Shown piece by piece: positions 6,495-14,140 of a stretch of 25,157 nt of DNA. Each line of letters starts with the position of its first letter. Within the stretch, counting starts at the first letter, position 1. Below the pieces are notes generated by a model that searched no databases, was not told the DNA's origin, and saw only the letters and a program-made list of their open reading frames with translations. A program made the position numbers and the translations under genes. This stretch comes from an uncultured Mollicutes bacterium (lineage in GTDB: Bacteria; Bacillota_I; Bacilli_A; RFN20; CAG-826), in the NCBI GenBank assembly GCA_900540395.1, contig UQFQ01000018.1, forward strand, positions 1 through 25,157, given 5' to 3'.

Positions 6495-9400
6495 ATGTCA
6501 TTTTTTAATGAATCAACATTAGAGGAAGCTATTATTGAACATTTTAAAAATGATGTTTTTTACGACCATAAATACGGTAGTGATTTACATAAAGAAAAAT
6601 CAGAAGTCATTTTAGAAGATGATTTACAATTTTATTTATTGCGTAATTATTTGGATAAAAAAATAACGGATATTGAAATAAAAGAAATTATAAATCAAGT
6701 AAAAAGTTTCTCAAAATTATCAATATATGAAGGTAATAAACGCTTTAGTAAACTTTTAATAGATGGAGACAACTTTAAAAGAAATGATAGGCGTGAAAAG
6801 GATTTTCATTATAATTTAATCAATTTTGACGATCCGAATAAAAACATTTTTAAAATTGTCAATCAAGTCGAAATAAAAGGCAATGAAATTAGAATACCCG
6901 ATGCTATCGTTTATATAAACGGACTACCGTTAGTTGTTTTTGAGTTTAAAAGTGCAGTCAAAGAAAATACGACAATTAAAAATGCATATGACCAATTAAC
7001 AATCAGATATAGAAGAGACATTCCTAATTTATTTAAATATAATGCGTTTATTGTTATTAGCGATGGTGCAAATACTAAATATGGATCTTTTTTTGCAGAT
7101 TACAATTATTTTTATTCTTGGAGAAAAACCGAAAAAGATGGAGTAATTTGTGACGGCATTGATTCGTTGTTTTCTTTAATAAATGGACTATTTAAAAAAG
7201 AAAGAATACTAAAGGTTATAAAGGATTATATTTTTTTACCGGACGAGTCACATAAGGAAGAAAAAATTGTTTGTAGATATCCTCAATTTTATGCCACTGA
7301 ATCTTTAGTTGCTAGTGTCAAAAACGCCATTTATACCAATAATCCTGATGAAAAAGGTAAAGGTGGTACCTATTTTGGTGCTACTGGTTGTGGTAAAAGT
7401 ATGACCATGCTGTTCCTGACAAGACAATTAATGAAAGATGTAAAACTTTCTAGTCCAACTATTATACTTATTACTGATAGAAATGATTTAGATGATCAAT
7501 TATCAAAATTATTCTTGAATGCAAAAGAATTTATAGGTGATAAAACCATAATACAAGTTGAATCAAGAGAAAAGCTTAAAGAATATTTAAATAACCGTGA
7601 AAGTGGTGGAGTTTTTTTAACAACTATTCAAAAATTTTGCGAAGATACTAATTTATTAAGTGATAGAAATAATATTATTTGCATAAGCGATGAAGCTCAT
7701 AGAAGTCAAGTTAATATTCTAGAAAAAAATATCCGTGATGAAGAGAAAATTAAAAAAACAGCTGGTTTTGCGAAATATTTACATGATTCTTTACCTAATG
7801 CGACCTTTGTTGGTTTCACAGGAACTCCTATTGATGCGACACTACAAGTATTTGGAAATATCGTTGATTCATATACTATGAGTCAATCTGTTCGCGATGG
7901 AATCACTGTAAATATTGTTTACGAAGGAAGGGCTGCAAAGTTATCGTTAGATACTTCTAAAGTCCAAGAAATAGAAAAATACTATGAAAAGTGTGCTGAC
8001 GAAGGAGCTAATGAATATCAAGTCGAAGAAAGCAAAGCAGCTGTTAGCAAACTCGAGAATTTAATAGGTGATTCAAATCGTTTAAAATCTTTAGCTAGCG
8101 ATTTGGTTAAACATTACGAAAAAAGAATAGAAGAACGTGCAACTGTATGTGGGAAAGCAATGATAGTTTGCATGAATAGAAAAATTGCTTTCAGTCTTTA
8201 CAAAGAAATAATTTCTTTAAGGCCTGAATGGGCTAAAGCAAAACTTCCAGATGTTAGTACTTTAAGTGAAAAAAAGAAAAAAGAGTTATTAGAAATTCCT
8301 ATGATAAATATGGTTATGACTAGTAACAAAGATGATGAACCAGCTATGTTAAATTGTCTTAAACATTATGATAAAGAAGAATTAGACAGACAATTTAAAA
8401 ATGCAGATTCTAATTTTAAAATCGCGATTGTAGTAGATATGTGGCTTACAGGATTTGATTGTCCTTGTCTAGATACTATGTATATTGATAAGCCTATTCA
8501 AAAGCATACTTTAATACAAACAATATCAAGAGTTAATCGTGTTTATCCAAATAAAGATAAAGGCTTAATCGTTGACTATTTCGGTATTAAAAATCAAATG
8601 AATTTAGCTCTTAAACAATATAATAACGATGGCTTAGACGTTTTTGAAGGTATCGAAGAATCAATTAAAATAGTTAAAAATGAACTAGACGTACTGGATT
8701 CACTATTTAGGAAATTCAACTTTGATGATTATTTTAACGGCACTCCTAGTGAAAAATTGGATTGTTTAAAAAGTGCGGTTGAATTTATACAAATTAGTGA
8801 TGAGGTTGAAAAAAGATTCATGGCTAATGTTAAGAGAATGAAATCAGCCTATAATTTGTGCTGTTTTAGTGATAAATTTTGTCAAGATGAAAGAGATAAA
8901 GTTTATTTTTATAGTGCTATAAGATCAATAATATTTAAAGTAACAAAAGGTGATGCTCCAGACATTCATCAAATGAACGCTAAGGTAATTGAAATGCTTA
9001 GCGAAGCTATTAAAAGCGATGGAATTGAAGAACTTTTTAGTCATAATAAGGATTATAAAACTAGGACAATTGATATTTTTAGCCAAGAATATATCAATAA
9101 AATTAATCGAATTCCATATATAAATACACGAATTAAAATATTAGCTAAATTAACGAAAGATGCTATTGAGGAGTATAAAAAAGTTAACAAAATTAAGGGT
9201 GTTCAATTTGGAGAAAAATTGCAAAAATTAGTCGATTCTTATAACAATAGGCAGGATGAAAAAGTATATGCACAAGAAGTGTTAGATAATGTTGCAGAAG
9301 AGCTAGAGAAATTACTACGTGAGTTGGAGAAAGATAAACAATCTTTTGAAGCTCTAGGAATTAACTTTGAAGAAAAAGCTTTTTTAGATATATTAGAAGA

Positions 9401-9665
9401 CATTGCAAAAAAATACAAATTTTACGACGAATATATAAAATTACATGGTGAACAATATTTAATTAAACTCGCTCAAGAAATAAAGAAAATTGTTGATGAC
9501 AAGTCAAAATATACTGATTGGTTTAAGAAAGAAGATATTAAAGCGGAGTTAAAAGTCGATATTATTTTAACACTTGCAAAATATAAGTACCCTCCAGTTA
9601 CTCAAGACGAAGTTTATAAAGAAATTTTTGAACAGGCTGAGAACTTTAAAAAATATAACGAATAA
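6495..9665 (+). CDS. hsdR: type I restriction endonuclease subunit HsdR
   Basis: The 1056-residue motor and nuclease subunit of the type I system. The N-terminal PD-(D/E)xK nuclease is visible as IPDAIVYINGLPLVVFEFK (D136, E150, K152). The SF2 translocase follows with Walker A GATGCGKS (295-302), DEAH box SDEAHRS (398-404), a GFTGTPI motif and, further on, TISRVNRVYP (motif VI). The C-terminal ~300 residues are the helical assembly region. The ribosome-binding site is AAGGGGTG at 6481-6488. All catalytic motifs are intact, so restriction should be possible whenever HsdS is functional. Confidence 0.95.
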   Translation: MSFFNESTLEEAIIEHFKNDVFYDHKYGSDLHKEKSEVILEDDLQFYLLRNYLDKKITDIEIKEIINQVKSFSKLSIYEGNKRFSKLLIDGDNFKRNDRREKDFHYNLINFDDPNKNIFKIVNQVEIKGNEIRIPDAIVYINGLPLVVFEFKSAVKENTTIKNAYDQLTIRYRRDIPNLFKYNAFIVISDGANTKYGSFFADYNYFYSWRKTEKDGVICDGIDSLFSLINGLFKKERILKVIKDYIFLPDESHKEEKIVCRYPQFYATESLVASVKNAIYTNNPDEKGKGGTYFGATGCGKSMTMLFLTRQLMKDVKLSSPTIILITDRNDLDDQLSKLFLNAKEFIGDKTIIQVESREKLKEYLNNRESGGVFLTTIQKFCEDTNLLSDRNNIICISDEAHRSQVNILEKNIRDEEKIKKTAGFAKYLHDSLPNATFVGFTGTPIDATLQVFGNIVDSYTMSQSVRDGITVNIVYEGRAAKLSLDTSKVQEIEKYYEKCADEGANEYQVEESKAAVSKLENLIGDSNRLKSLASDLVKHYEKRIEERATVCGKAMIVCMNRKIAFSLYKEIISLRPEWAKAKLPDVSTLSEKKKKELLEIPMINMVMTSNKDDEPAMLNCLKHYDKEELDRQFKNADSNFKIAIVVDMWLTGFDCPCLDTMYIDKPIQKHTLIQTISRVNRVYPNKDKGLIVDYFGIKNQMNLALKQYNNDGLDVFEGIEESIKIVKNELDVLDSLFRKFNFDDYFNGTPSEKLDCLKSAVEFIQISDEVEKRFMANVKRMKSAYNLCCFSDKFCQDERDKVYFYSAIRSIIFKVTKGDAPDIHQMNAKVIEMLSEAIKSDGIEELFSHNKDYKTRTIDIFSQEYINKINRIPYINTRIKILAKLTKDAIEEYKKVNKIKGVQFGEKLQKLVDSYNNRQDEKVYAQEVLDNVAEELEKLLRELEKDKQSFEALGINFEEKAFLDILEDIAKKYKFYDEYIKLHGEQYLIKLAQEIKKIVDDKSKYTDWFKKEDIKAELKVDIILTLAKYKYPPVTQDEVYKEIFEQAENFKKYNE

Positions 9666-9801
9666 ATAAAGTGCATTCATATGGAAATTAAACTATATGA
9701 AGTTATTTACATTTTTGTTAATCTATCTTTAAGTAACATTTATACCTTGATTATCTGGCGCCATAAAAGTTAGAACAAAATAATTCAAAATTATGCTTAT
9801 C

Positions 9802-9833
9802 GACCTATCTTCATGGTAGGTCTTTTTATTTTT
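9802..9833 (+). terminator. intrinsic terminator after hsdR
   Basis: GACCTATC (9802-9809) pairs with GGTAGGTC (9815-9822) as 8 bp with a 5-nt loop, followed by TTTTTATTTTT. The T tract overlaps the stop codon of the convergent ATPase gene. Confidence 0.85.
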
Positions 9834-11475
9834 CTAAATTAAATTGTCTACCAAATAAAGCATTATCTTTTTCACCAAGTTCAATCACTTTTCTTTCAAT
9901 CATAATGTTTTTATCGCCTTCGTAATAGCTGTCAGAATCTGTGATAGCTATGAAAATTTGTTTGTCTGTTTTGTCTTGATAAAGTTTGCATAAATCAATT
10001 ACTGATTTGACTTCAATGTTGGTATAAATGATTGAATCATGAATTATTGCTGGAAGATTAGTGTCTGTTAAGATGGCTAAATCTAATAAACAAAGAGCTT
10101 TATATCTTGTGCCAGTTCCATCATCATTTGGTGTGAAGAAAGCATAGCTTTTTGTACCATTAAAGCTAAAAATAGGCGCTCTTCTTTTTTCGTCTTCACG
10201 AATATGATCGTTAAATTCTTTCATTTTGGTATTTAACCTTTTAGCAATGGTAGAAGTGGAAGTAAATACTGCTTCATCAAATTGATTCTGTGTGGTTGTT
10301 AAATTAATTGTTGTTTGCTTTAATTTTTTATATGTATCAATTCTATCTTCAATGACTCTTATTTTTTCTTTATAAAACTCAAGATTCTTTTTTATCTCTT
10401 CGTTAATATTAGGTGTCAAGTCATGCTTTTGAAGTTCTTTATCAATTACATCAAGTTGAGGAAGTAAGGTATCAATTAAATCTTGGTATTTTTTAATATT
10501 TTGAGTTGCTTCAGCATTTACAATAGAGGCAACTTTTTTGTGAAATTTCTCTAATTCTTCGATTTTTCTAAAAGTATCTTCTTCATTTGGGAAGAATTCT
10601 TTAAGCGCTTTATAAACTTTAGCATATTCTTCCTCATTGTATGAAATATCACTATCGATGGATTTGATTTTATTTTGATATCTATTGATTTCTCTATTTA
10701 TTTTCTTATATTGGTCGCTTAATATTGCTTTTCTTGATTCTTCACCGGTTGCAGCATCCGATATTCCTTTTCTATTTTCTTCCTCTAATTTTTCATATTC
10801 AGCTTTTAGACTTCTTAATTCAACTTCGAGTTCAGCAAGTTCAGTGTCATCTTTTATTTCTTCAAACCCACGATATTTAGGAGATTTTTTATAATACACG
10901 CTGTCTTCTTTAAGTTGAGTGAGCTTTTCTTGATATGAATTGTCTAAATCATAAGCATCATACATTTTAAGCAAATTTATAATTCCATTGCTTTCTAGTT
11001 GTCTAAAATGAGCGTTTATTGGTTTAGTTTCATTATAATTCCCTCGATTATAGATCCTATAAAAAGGTGAAACCCATTCTCTAAAACTTAGCACATCTTT
11101 TAATCCATAATATTTTCTTAAGCTTTCACAAAATTGGGCGTTAGTGATCCTTCTGACAAAGTTATAATTTTCATCACAAATATCAACATGATTATAATCA
11201 TCCGTAGATCTTCTAAAATATTTAGAAACACCGTTAAACTCAAACTCAAATTCAATTGAATGGTGCCCTACATGGTTTTCAATTAGATTCTTTTGTTTGT
11301 TCCGATAGTCATCACCACCAAAGCAAAAGTCTATTGCGAGAAGTAGTGTAGACTTACCTATTGAATTTGCTGATTTACCTGAACCTAAAACCACATTAAG
11401 ACCTTCCTTAAATTCAATAGGAGGTCTTTTTATTTTGCCTATTCTAAAAGCATCGCTACTAATTTTCTTTAACAT
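9826..11475 (-). CDS. SMC-like ABC ATPase of a three-component defence system (DUF2326 type)
   Basis: A 549-residue ATPase with SMC/RecN-like layout. The N-terminal half-domain carries the P-loop as NSIGKSTLLLAIDF (N37, G40, K41, S42). A long coiled coil follows (about 200-410) with EL/K-rich heptads. The C-terminal DUF2326-like lobe has DDGTGTRYKALCLLDLAI (signature-like, from 451) and LPAIIHDS (Walker B/D-loop region, ~477-481). It is the last gene of a minus-strand operon and overlaps the middle-component gene by 17 nt. In ABC-3C systems the ATPase is thought to sense invading nucleoprotein and license the partner effector. This role is from the family, not shown here. Confidence 0.85.
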   Translation of the reverse strand: MLKKISSDAFRIGKIKRPPIEFKEGLNVVLGSGKSANSIGKSTLLLAIDFCFGGDDYRNKQKNLIENHVGHHSIEFEFEFNGVSKYFRRSTDDYNHVDICDENYNFVRRITNAQFCESLRKYYGLKDVLSFREWVSPFYRIYNRGNYNETKPINAHFRQLESNGIINLLKMYDAYDLDNSYQEKLTQLKEDSVYYKKSPKYRGFEEIKDDTELAELEVELRSLKAEYEKLEEENRKGISDAATGEESRKAILSDQYKKINREINRYQNKIKSIDSDISYNEEEYAKVYKALKEFFPNEEDTFRKIEELEKFHKKVASIVNAEATQNIKKYQDLIDTLLPQLDVIDKELQKHDLTPNINEEIKKNLEFYKEKIRVIEDRIDTYKKLKQTTINLTTTQNQFDEAVFTSTSTIAKRLNTKMKEFNDHIREDEKRRAPIFSFNGTKSYAFFTPNDDGTGTRYKALCLLDLAILTDTNLPAIIHDSIIYTNIEVKSVIDLCKLYQDKTDKQIFIAITDSDSYYEGDKNIMIERKVIELGEKDNALFGRQFNLEK

Positions 11476-11692
11476 AATGGATTACTTCCTCGCTTTCATC
11501 AAAGTCAATTTTGCCTAATATGAAAAGGCAGTCTAAAACATCCATAAATTCTTGATAGCCATTAACTTTACTTTTAACATGATTATAAAGTTCTGGAATT
11601 GAATGGTCGCATTCTTTTAAAAATGTTAAAAATAAGGGAAATTTTGATATTAAACTATCTTTATATGTCACAAATTTACTCGGAAACTTCAT
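11459..11692 (-). CDS. ABC-three-component system middle component (small winged-helix-like protein)
   Basis: A 77-residue protein beginning MKFPSKFVTYKDSLISKFP. Reading from an upstream in-frame ATG (11731) would give 90 residues, but the strong ribosome-binding site GGAGGTGAA sits 6 nt before the ATG at 11692, making this the start. The helix-rich middle and the C-terminal DCLFILGKIDFDES resemble the small middle components that link ATPase and effector in ABC-3C systems. It overlaps the upstream gene and the downstream ATPase by 17 nt each, so all three are tightly coupled. I cannot assign it to a numbered middle-component family. Confidence 0.7.
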   Translation of the reverse strand: MKFPSKFVTYKDSLISKFPLFLTFLKECDHSIPELYNHVKSKVNGYQEFMDVLDCLFILGKIDFDESEEVIHYVKEN

Positions 11693-12887
11693 CGCTAATT
11701 TCACCTCCGAGAGCTTCACAATGTTGCACAAAATAACTAATTATAATTTCGCAAGCTAGTGTATTCTGGTTTTCTTTTGGCAATGAGTCATTAATCATTT
11801 CAACTAGCGCTTCAAAAATTTTATTCTTAGGAACATTATCTTTTAATAATTCATCACTTTTCTTTTTTATGTACATTCCAAATTCAGTCGATTTGTTTGT
11901 TAATTTGCCTTCATTCTCTGCAAAATAGTCATTAATAAACCAATAATTAGAAGAAACAATTTCCCCAACTCTATCATTAAGTAGTGGATAAATTTTTGGA
12001 TCGATTTTATCATTTACATTTTTAGGAACATAATCTAGCTTTGTTCTTTCGTGATATTCGTCTGACATTAAATAATCCAAAATAGAAATTATCTTCTTAG
12101 TAAAATTTTCTTCATTTATGGATTCATCAAGTGCATTCTTTCTTTGATATTCCTTTTTAGCGTTTACTAATTTTTTATATACGTCAATAGTTGGATTATT
12201 TAAATACTTCATTGCTTCCTCGTGAATAAGAGCAATTTTATTTTTTGATGAATTTAAATCAGATGGTTTTGATTTAATTTTGTTAAATTTCAATTCTTGA
12301 TAAGGTGGTAATCCTTCAGGAAATATCTTAACAATGTTATAAACAGCGACTTCACCATTTTGAATCGTAAGAAGTCTGCCTGTAAGAGGACATCTATTTT
12401 TCTGTTGACTAATTAGTATGGCGTCATCTGGATTAAATTCCACACCATAGATAGCGTTTGGATTTTTTAATGCTAATAAATAATCTTCCCTAATCTCGTC
12501 GGAGACCTTATCTTCTTCAAATTTAACTAATTTAATTATGTGACAAGCTATTGCAAAACAAAGCGAAACAAAACTTGAGTCTTTTTTCTCTATATCATCT
12601 AGAGAGAATGCTTTTAATAATGAGTCAGTTTTATCCTCATTTAAATATGAAGTTAGAAAATCAATTACTTTTGTTCTATCTACATTGTCAGGAGTTAAAT
12701 CTCTTATAACTTTGCTTAGCGGTCTTCCATTATAAAAATTTCTAGCTGAACTTTTGCTATCAACAATTTCATCTTTTGGATAGTAATTATTTCCACATGA
12801 TAAAAGTATGAGTTGAACTAGTCTAGGTTGACCTGTTTCACCTTTTCTGTTTGCGTATAATTTTTTGCATAACTCATTGAATTTTAT
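11676..12887 (-). CDS. ABC-three-component system first protein (putative effector/CTD), apparent ATA start
   Basis: The open frame is 403 codons. Only its last 255 begin at a conventional start (GTG 12443), yet the preceding 148 codons are clearly protein-like and contain no ATG, GTG or TTG. The open frame begins at ATA AAA TTC AAT GAG (I/M-KFNELCKKLYANRKG), 9 nt after an AGGAG ribosome-binding site (12897-12901), where a start codon belongs. An upstream stop (TGA 12891-12893) blocks extension. A CPLTGRLL motif (C166) sits mid-protein and may be half of a metal-binding knuckle. The C-terminal half is helical. By position it is the effector-bearing partner of the ATPase and middle component. 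No effector fold is recognised. ATA may be a mutated ATG or a true rare start. Confidence 0.65.
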   Translation of the reverse strand: MKFNELCKKLYANRKGETGQPRLVQLILLSCGNNYYPKDEIVDSKSSARNFYNGRPLSKVIRDLTPDNVDRTKVIDFLTSYLNEDKTDSLLKAFSLDDIEKKDSSFVSLCFAIACHIIKLVKFEEDKVSDEIREDYLLALKNPNAIYGVEFNPDDAILISQQKNRCPLTGRLLTIQNGEVAVYNIVKIFPEGLPPYQELKFNKIKSKPSDLNSSKNKIALIHEEAMKYLNNPTIDVYKKLVNAKKEYQRKNALDESINEENFTKKIISILDYLMSDEYHERTKLDYVPKNVNDKIDPKIYPLLNDRVGEIVSSNYWFINDYFAENEGKLTNKSTEFGMYIKKKSDELLKDNVPKNKIFEALVEMINDSLPKENQNTLACEIIISYFVQHCEALGGEISDEVSE

Positions 12888-12910
12888 AGGTCATCACTCC
12901 TTTTAGTTTT

Positions 12911-12926
12911 GCTTCAAAATTGAAGC
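12911..12926. promoter_or_regulatory. inverted repeat in the ABC-3C leader, candidate operator
   Basis: GCTTCAA (12911-12917) and TTGAAGC (12920-12926) form a perfect 7-bp inverted repeat with a 2-nt centre. It lies between the nearer minus-strand -10 box (12951-12956) and the ribosome-binding site of the first ABC-3C gene. The tight centre suggests a dimer-binding operator more than an RNA hairpin. Confidence 0.45.
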
Positions 12927-12950
12927 ATTTGATACGTCGGCTACACAGAT

Positions 12951-12980
12951 ATTATAGATAATTTAATAATAAAATTTTAA
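12951..12980 (-). promoter_or_regulatory. promoter of the ABC-3C operon
   Basis: On the minus strand TTAAAA (12980-12975), an 18-bp spacer and TATAAT (12956-12951). A second extended -10, TGA-TATAAT (-10 hexamer 13016-13011), lies 60 bp further upstream and may be a second start. Confidence 0.5.
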
Positions 12981-13041
12981 TGTCGAAAGGCAGCATACGC
13001 TTGTAGATAAATTATATCACAGAATATCGGTATTTTTAAGC

Positions 13042-13102
13042 AAACAAGCGACTCCAATCGATTATTTGACTTCTTGTTTATCAGGGTGATCGCCTGATTT
13101 TT
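13042..13102 (+). promoter_or_regulatory. divergent intergenic region: inverted repeat and terminator-like hairpin
   Basis: The gap 12888-13188 has no supported gene. AAACAAG (13042-13048) is repeated inverted as CTTGTTT (13073-13079). Directly after it ATCAGG (13080-13085) pairs with CCTGAT (13093-13098) across a 7-nt loop and runs into T5. The second element could be an attenuator of the rightward phage operon. No good rightward promoter is seen. Confidence 0.4.
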
Positions 13103-13188
13103 GCGAAAACAAGCTAGTCACAAAAAAAGAATTAACAAGATTAGATCGCAACTAAGGCTTGCAAATCAATAAAGGAGACATTCTTCCC

Positions 13189-13311
13189 ATGATTTGTAAA
13201 TTTTTAGCAATGTCTAATTACCAAAATTTCATGTTCTTGGTTTCCAGAAATGGAGATCAAGATGAATTCAAAAAAGCAAGATGGTATCAGCCATCCAAAA
13301 CAAATTATTGA
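13189..13311 (+). CDS. 40-codon leader ORF overlapping the sigma-like gene
   Basis: ATG 13189 follows a strong AAAGGAG (13171-13177) by 11 nt, and the frame runs 40 codons (start MICKFLAMSNYQNF, end ARWYQPSKTNY) to TGA. It overlaps the start of the next gene in another frame by 50 nt. It has a better ribosome-binding site than many neighbours and could be a real small phage protein or a translational-coupling leader. No family is recognised. Confidence 0.4.
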   Translation: MICKFLAMSNYQNFMFLVSRNGDQDEFKKARWYQPSKTNY

Positions 13312-13834
13312 AAATGGTGAAGATTTACTATCACCTAATCCTGCTACAGGAAGAACAAAATGCATAAAAGGGTATAAGCATTATCTCTATGGCAAAATCG
13401 ATATCTGGGTTACTCCAGCAGTTTATAAGATTTACTGGTCAAGTCGAAACAAAGAGATGAGAACCAAAAACGAAGAAAGTCGATGCACTTATATTTCGAC
13501 TCGTAAAACTATCTGCATATGCCGTAAGGATTGCAGTAAGTGTGAGTTTTACACGAACAGAAAGTCTCGGGTATTCCACATTGGTGATGATTTTGAGGTT
13601 CCTGATGATACTTACAATCCTGAAAAAGTCGCTGAACATAACGATCGTATAAGAAGACTTAAACAAGCTATCAATGAACTAGAAGGTAAGAACGATAAAA
13701 CGATTATTACTTTAGCTCTTGACGATAAGTCTAATCGAGAAATTGCATCAGTTCTTAATGTATCAGAAGCCTACGTATCTAAGAGGATGAAACAGATAAT
13801 TTCTATACTTCGAGAAAAATTAAAAGAATTTTAA
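13262..13834 (+). CDS. sigma-70-like HTH regulator of mobile-element type, with Cys motif
   Basis: A 190-residue protein. The N-terminal half is basic and contains CICRKDCSKCEF, a possible metal knuckle. The C-terminal ~70 residues resemble sigma region 4: NREIASVLNVSEAYVSKRMKQI is a clear helix-turn-helix. Similar sigma-like proteins with a CxxDCxxC-type centre occur in Bacillota phages and integrative elements and are annotated as sigma-70-family factors. ATG 13262 is preferred over ATG 13250 because GGAG at 13252-13255 lies 6 nt upstream of it. As first gene of the rightward phage operon it may act as an early regulator; this is inferred. Confidence 0.75.
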   Translation: MNSKKQDGISHPKQIIENGEDLLSPNPATGRTKCIKGYKHYLYGKIDIWVTPAVYKIYWSSRNKEMRTKNEESRCTYISTRKTICICRKDCSKCEFYTNRKSRVFHIGDDFEVPDDTYNPEKVAEHNDRIRRLKQAINELEGKNDKTIITLALDDKSNREIASVLNVSEAYVSKRMKQIISILREKLKEF

Positions 13835-13837
13835 AGT

Positions 13838-13932
13838 CAGAGGTTAAGTTTCTTCTCTTAACTTGCTCTGCTAGGTGAGATAGGTAGTGGTTTAGCTAGC
13901 TACATCTTAAGAAGCCACTATCAATTCTCGCC
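13838..13932 (+). ncRNA. two-hairpin structured RNA element upstream of the small phage gene
   Basis: Hairpin 1: CAGAG-GTTAAG (13838-13848) pairs with CTTAAC-TTG-CTCTG (13857-13870), 11 bp with a 3-nt bulge and an 8-nt pyrimidine-rich loop. Hairpin 2: GGTGAGA (13874-13880) with TCTCGCC (13926-13932), 7 bp including one U-G, enclosing TAGTGG/CCACTA (13885-13890/13915-13920) and an apical AGCTAGCT. The hairpins are separated by 3 nt. No T tract follows, so they are not terminators. They end 10 nt before the AGGAGG of the next gene, suggesting a cis-acting RNA or a processing site. Confidence 0.5.
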
Positions 13933-13957
13933 ATATCAATAGGAGGAAAAGATACAT

Positions 13958-14140
13958 ATGGTCAATGAAAAAATACTAAACCAAATCTTTAGTGGTGACG
14001 ATTCAGACCTTAAAGCTATCAAGTTCTCTCTTAACTTAAGCGATGTCATTGTTGATGTTCGAGTTAAAAGAAATGATAGGGAACTTAAGAATCAAGAACC
14101 TGCTAAAGAATGCAAATGCAGATGTGGAGGTAAACGCTAA
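13958..14140 (+). CDS. small Cys-rich phage protein, unknown function
   Basis: 60 residues, with a very good ribosome-binding site (AGGAGGAAAAG, 13941-13951) 6 nt before the ATG. The N-terminal part is helical and amphipathic (VNEKILNQIFSGDD). The C-terminus ends in CKCRCGGKR, three closely spaced cysteines that may bind metal. The stop overlaps the ATG of the Cas4-like nuclease gene (TAATG), so translation is coupled. The family is not recognised; its place directly before DUF2800 suggests an early phage accessory protein. Confidence 0.7.
   Translation: MVNEKILNQIFSGDDSDLKAIKFSLNLSDVIVDVRVKRNDRELKNQEPAKECKCRCGGKR

Noticed and set aside
10685..10894. Plus-strand Ser-rich ORF inside the ATPase gene
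   Set aside because: It is the antisense image of the coiled-coil region of the minus-strand ATPase; the Ser richness comes from reversed Glu/Leu codons.
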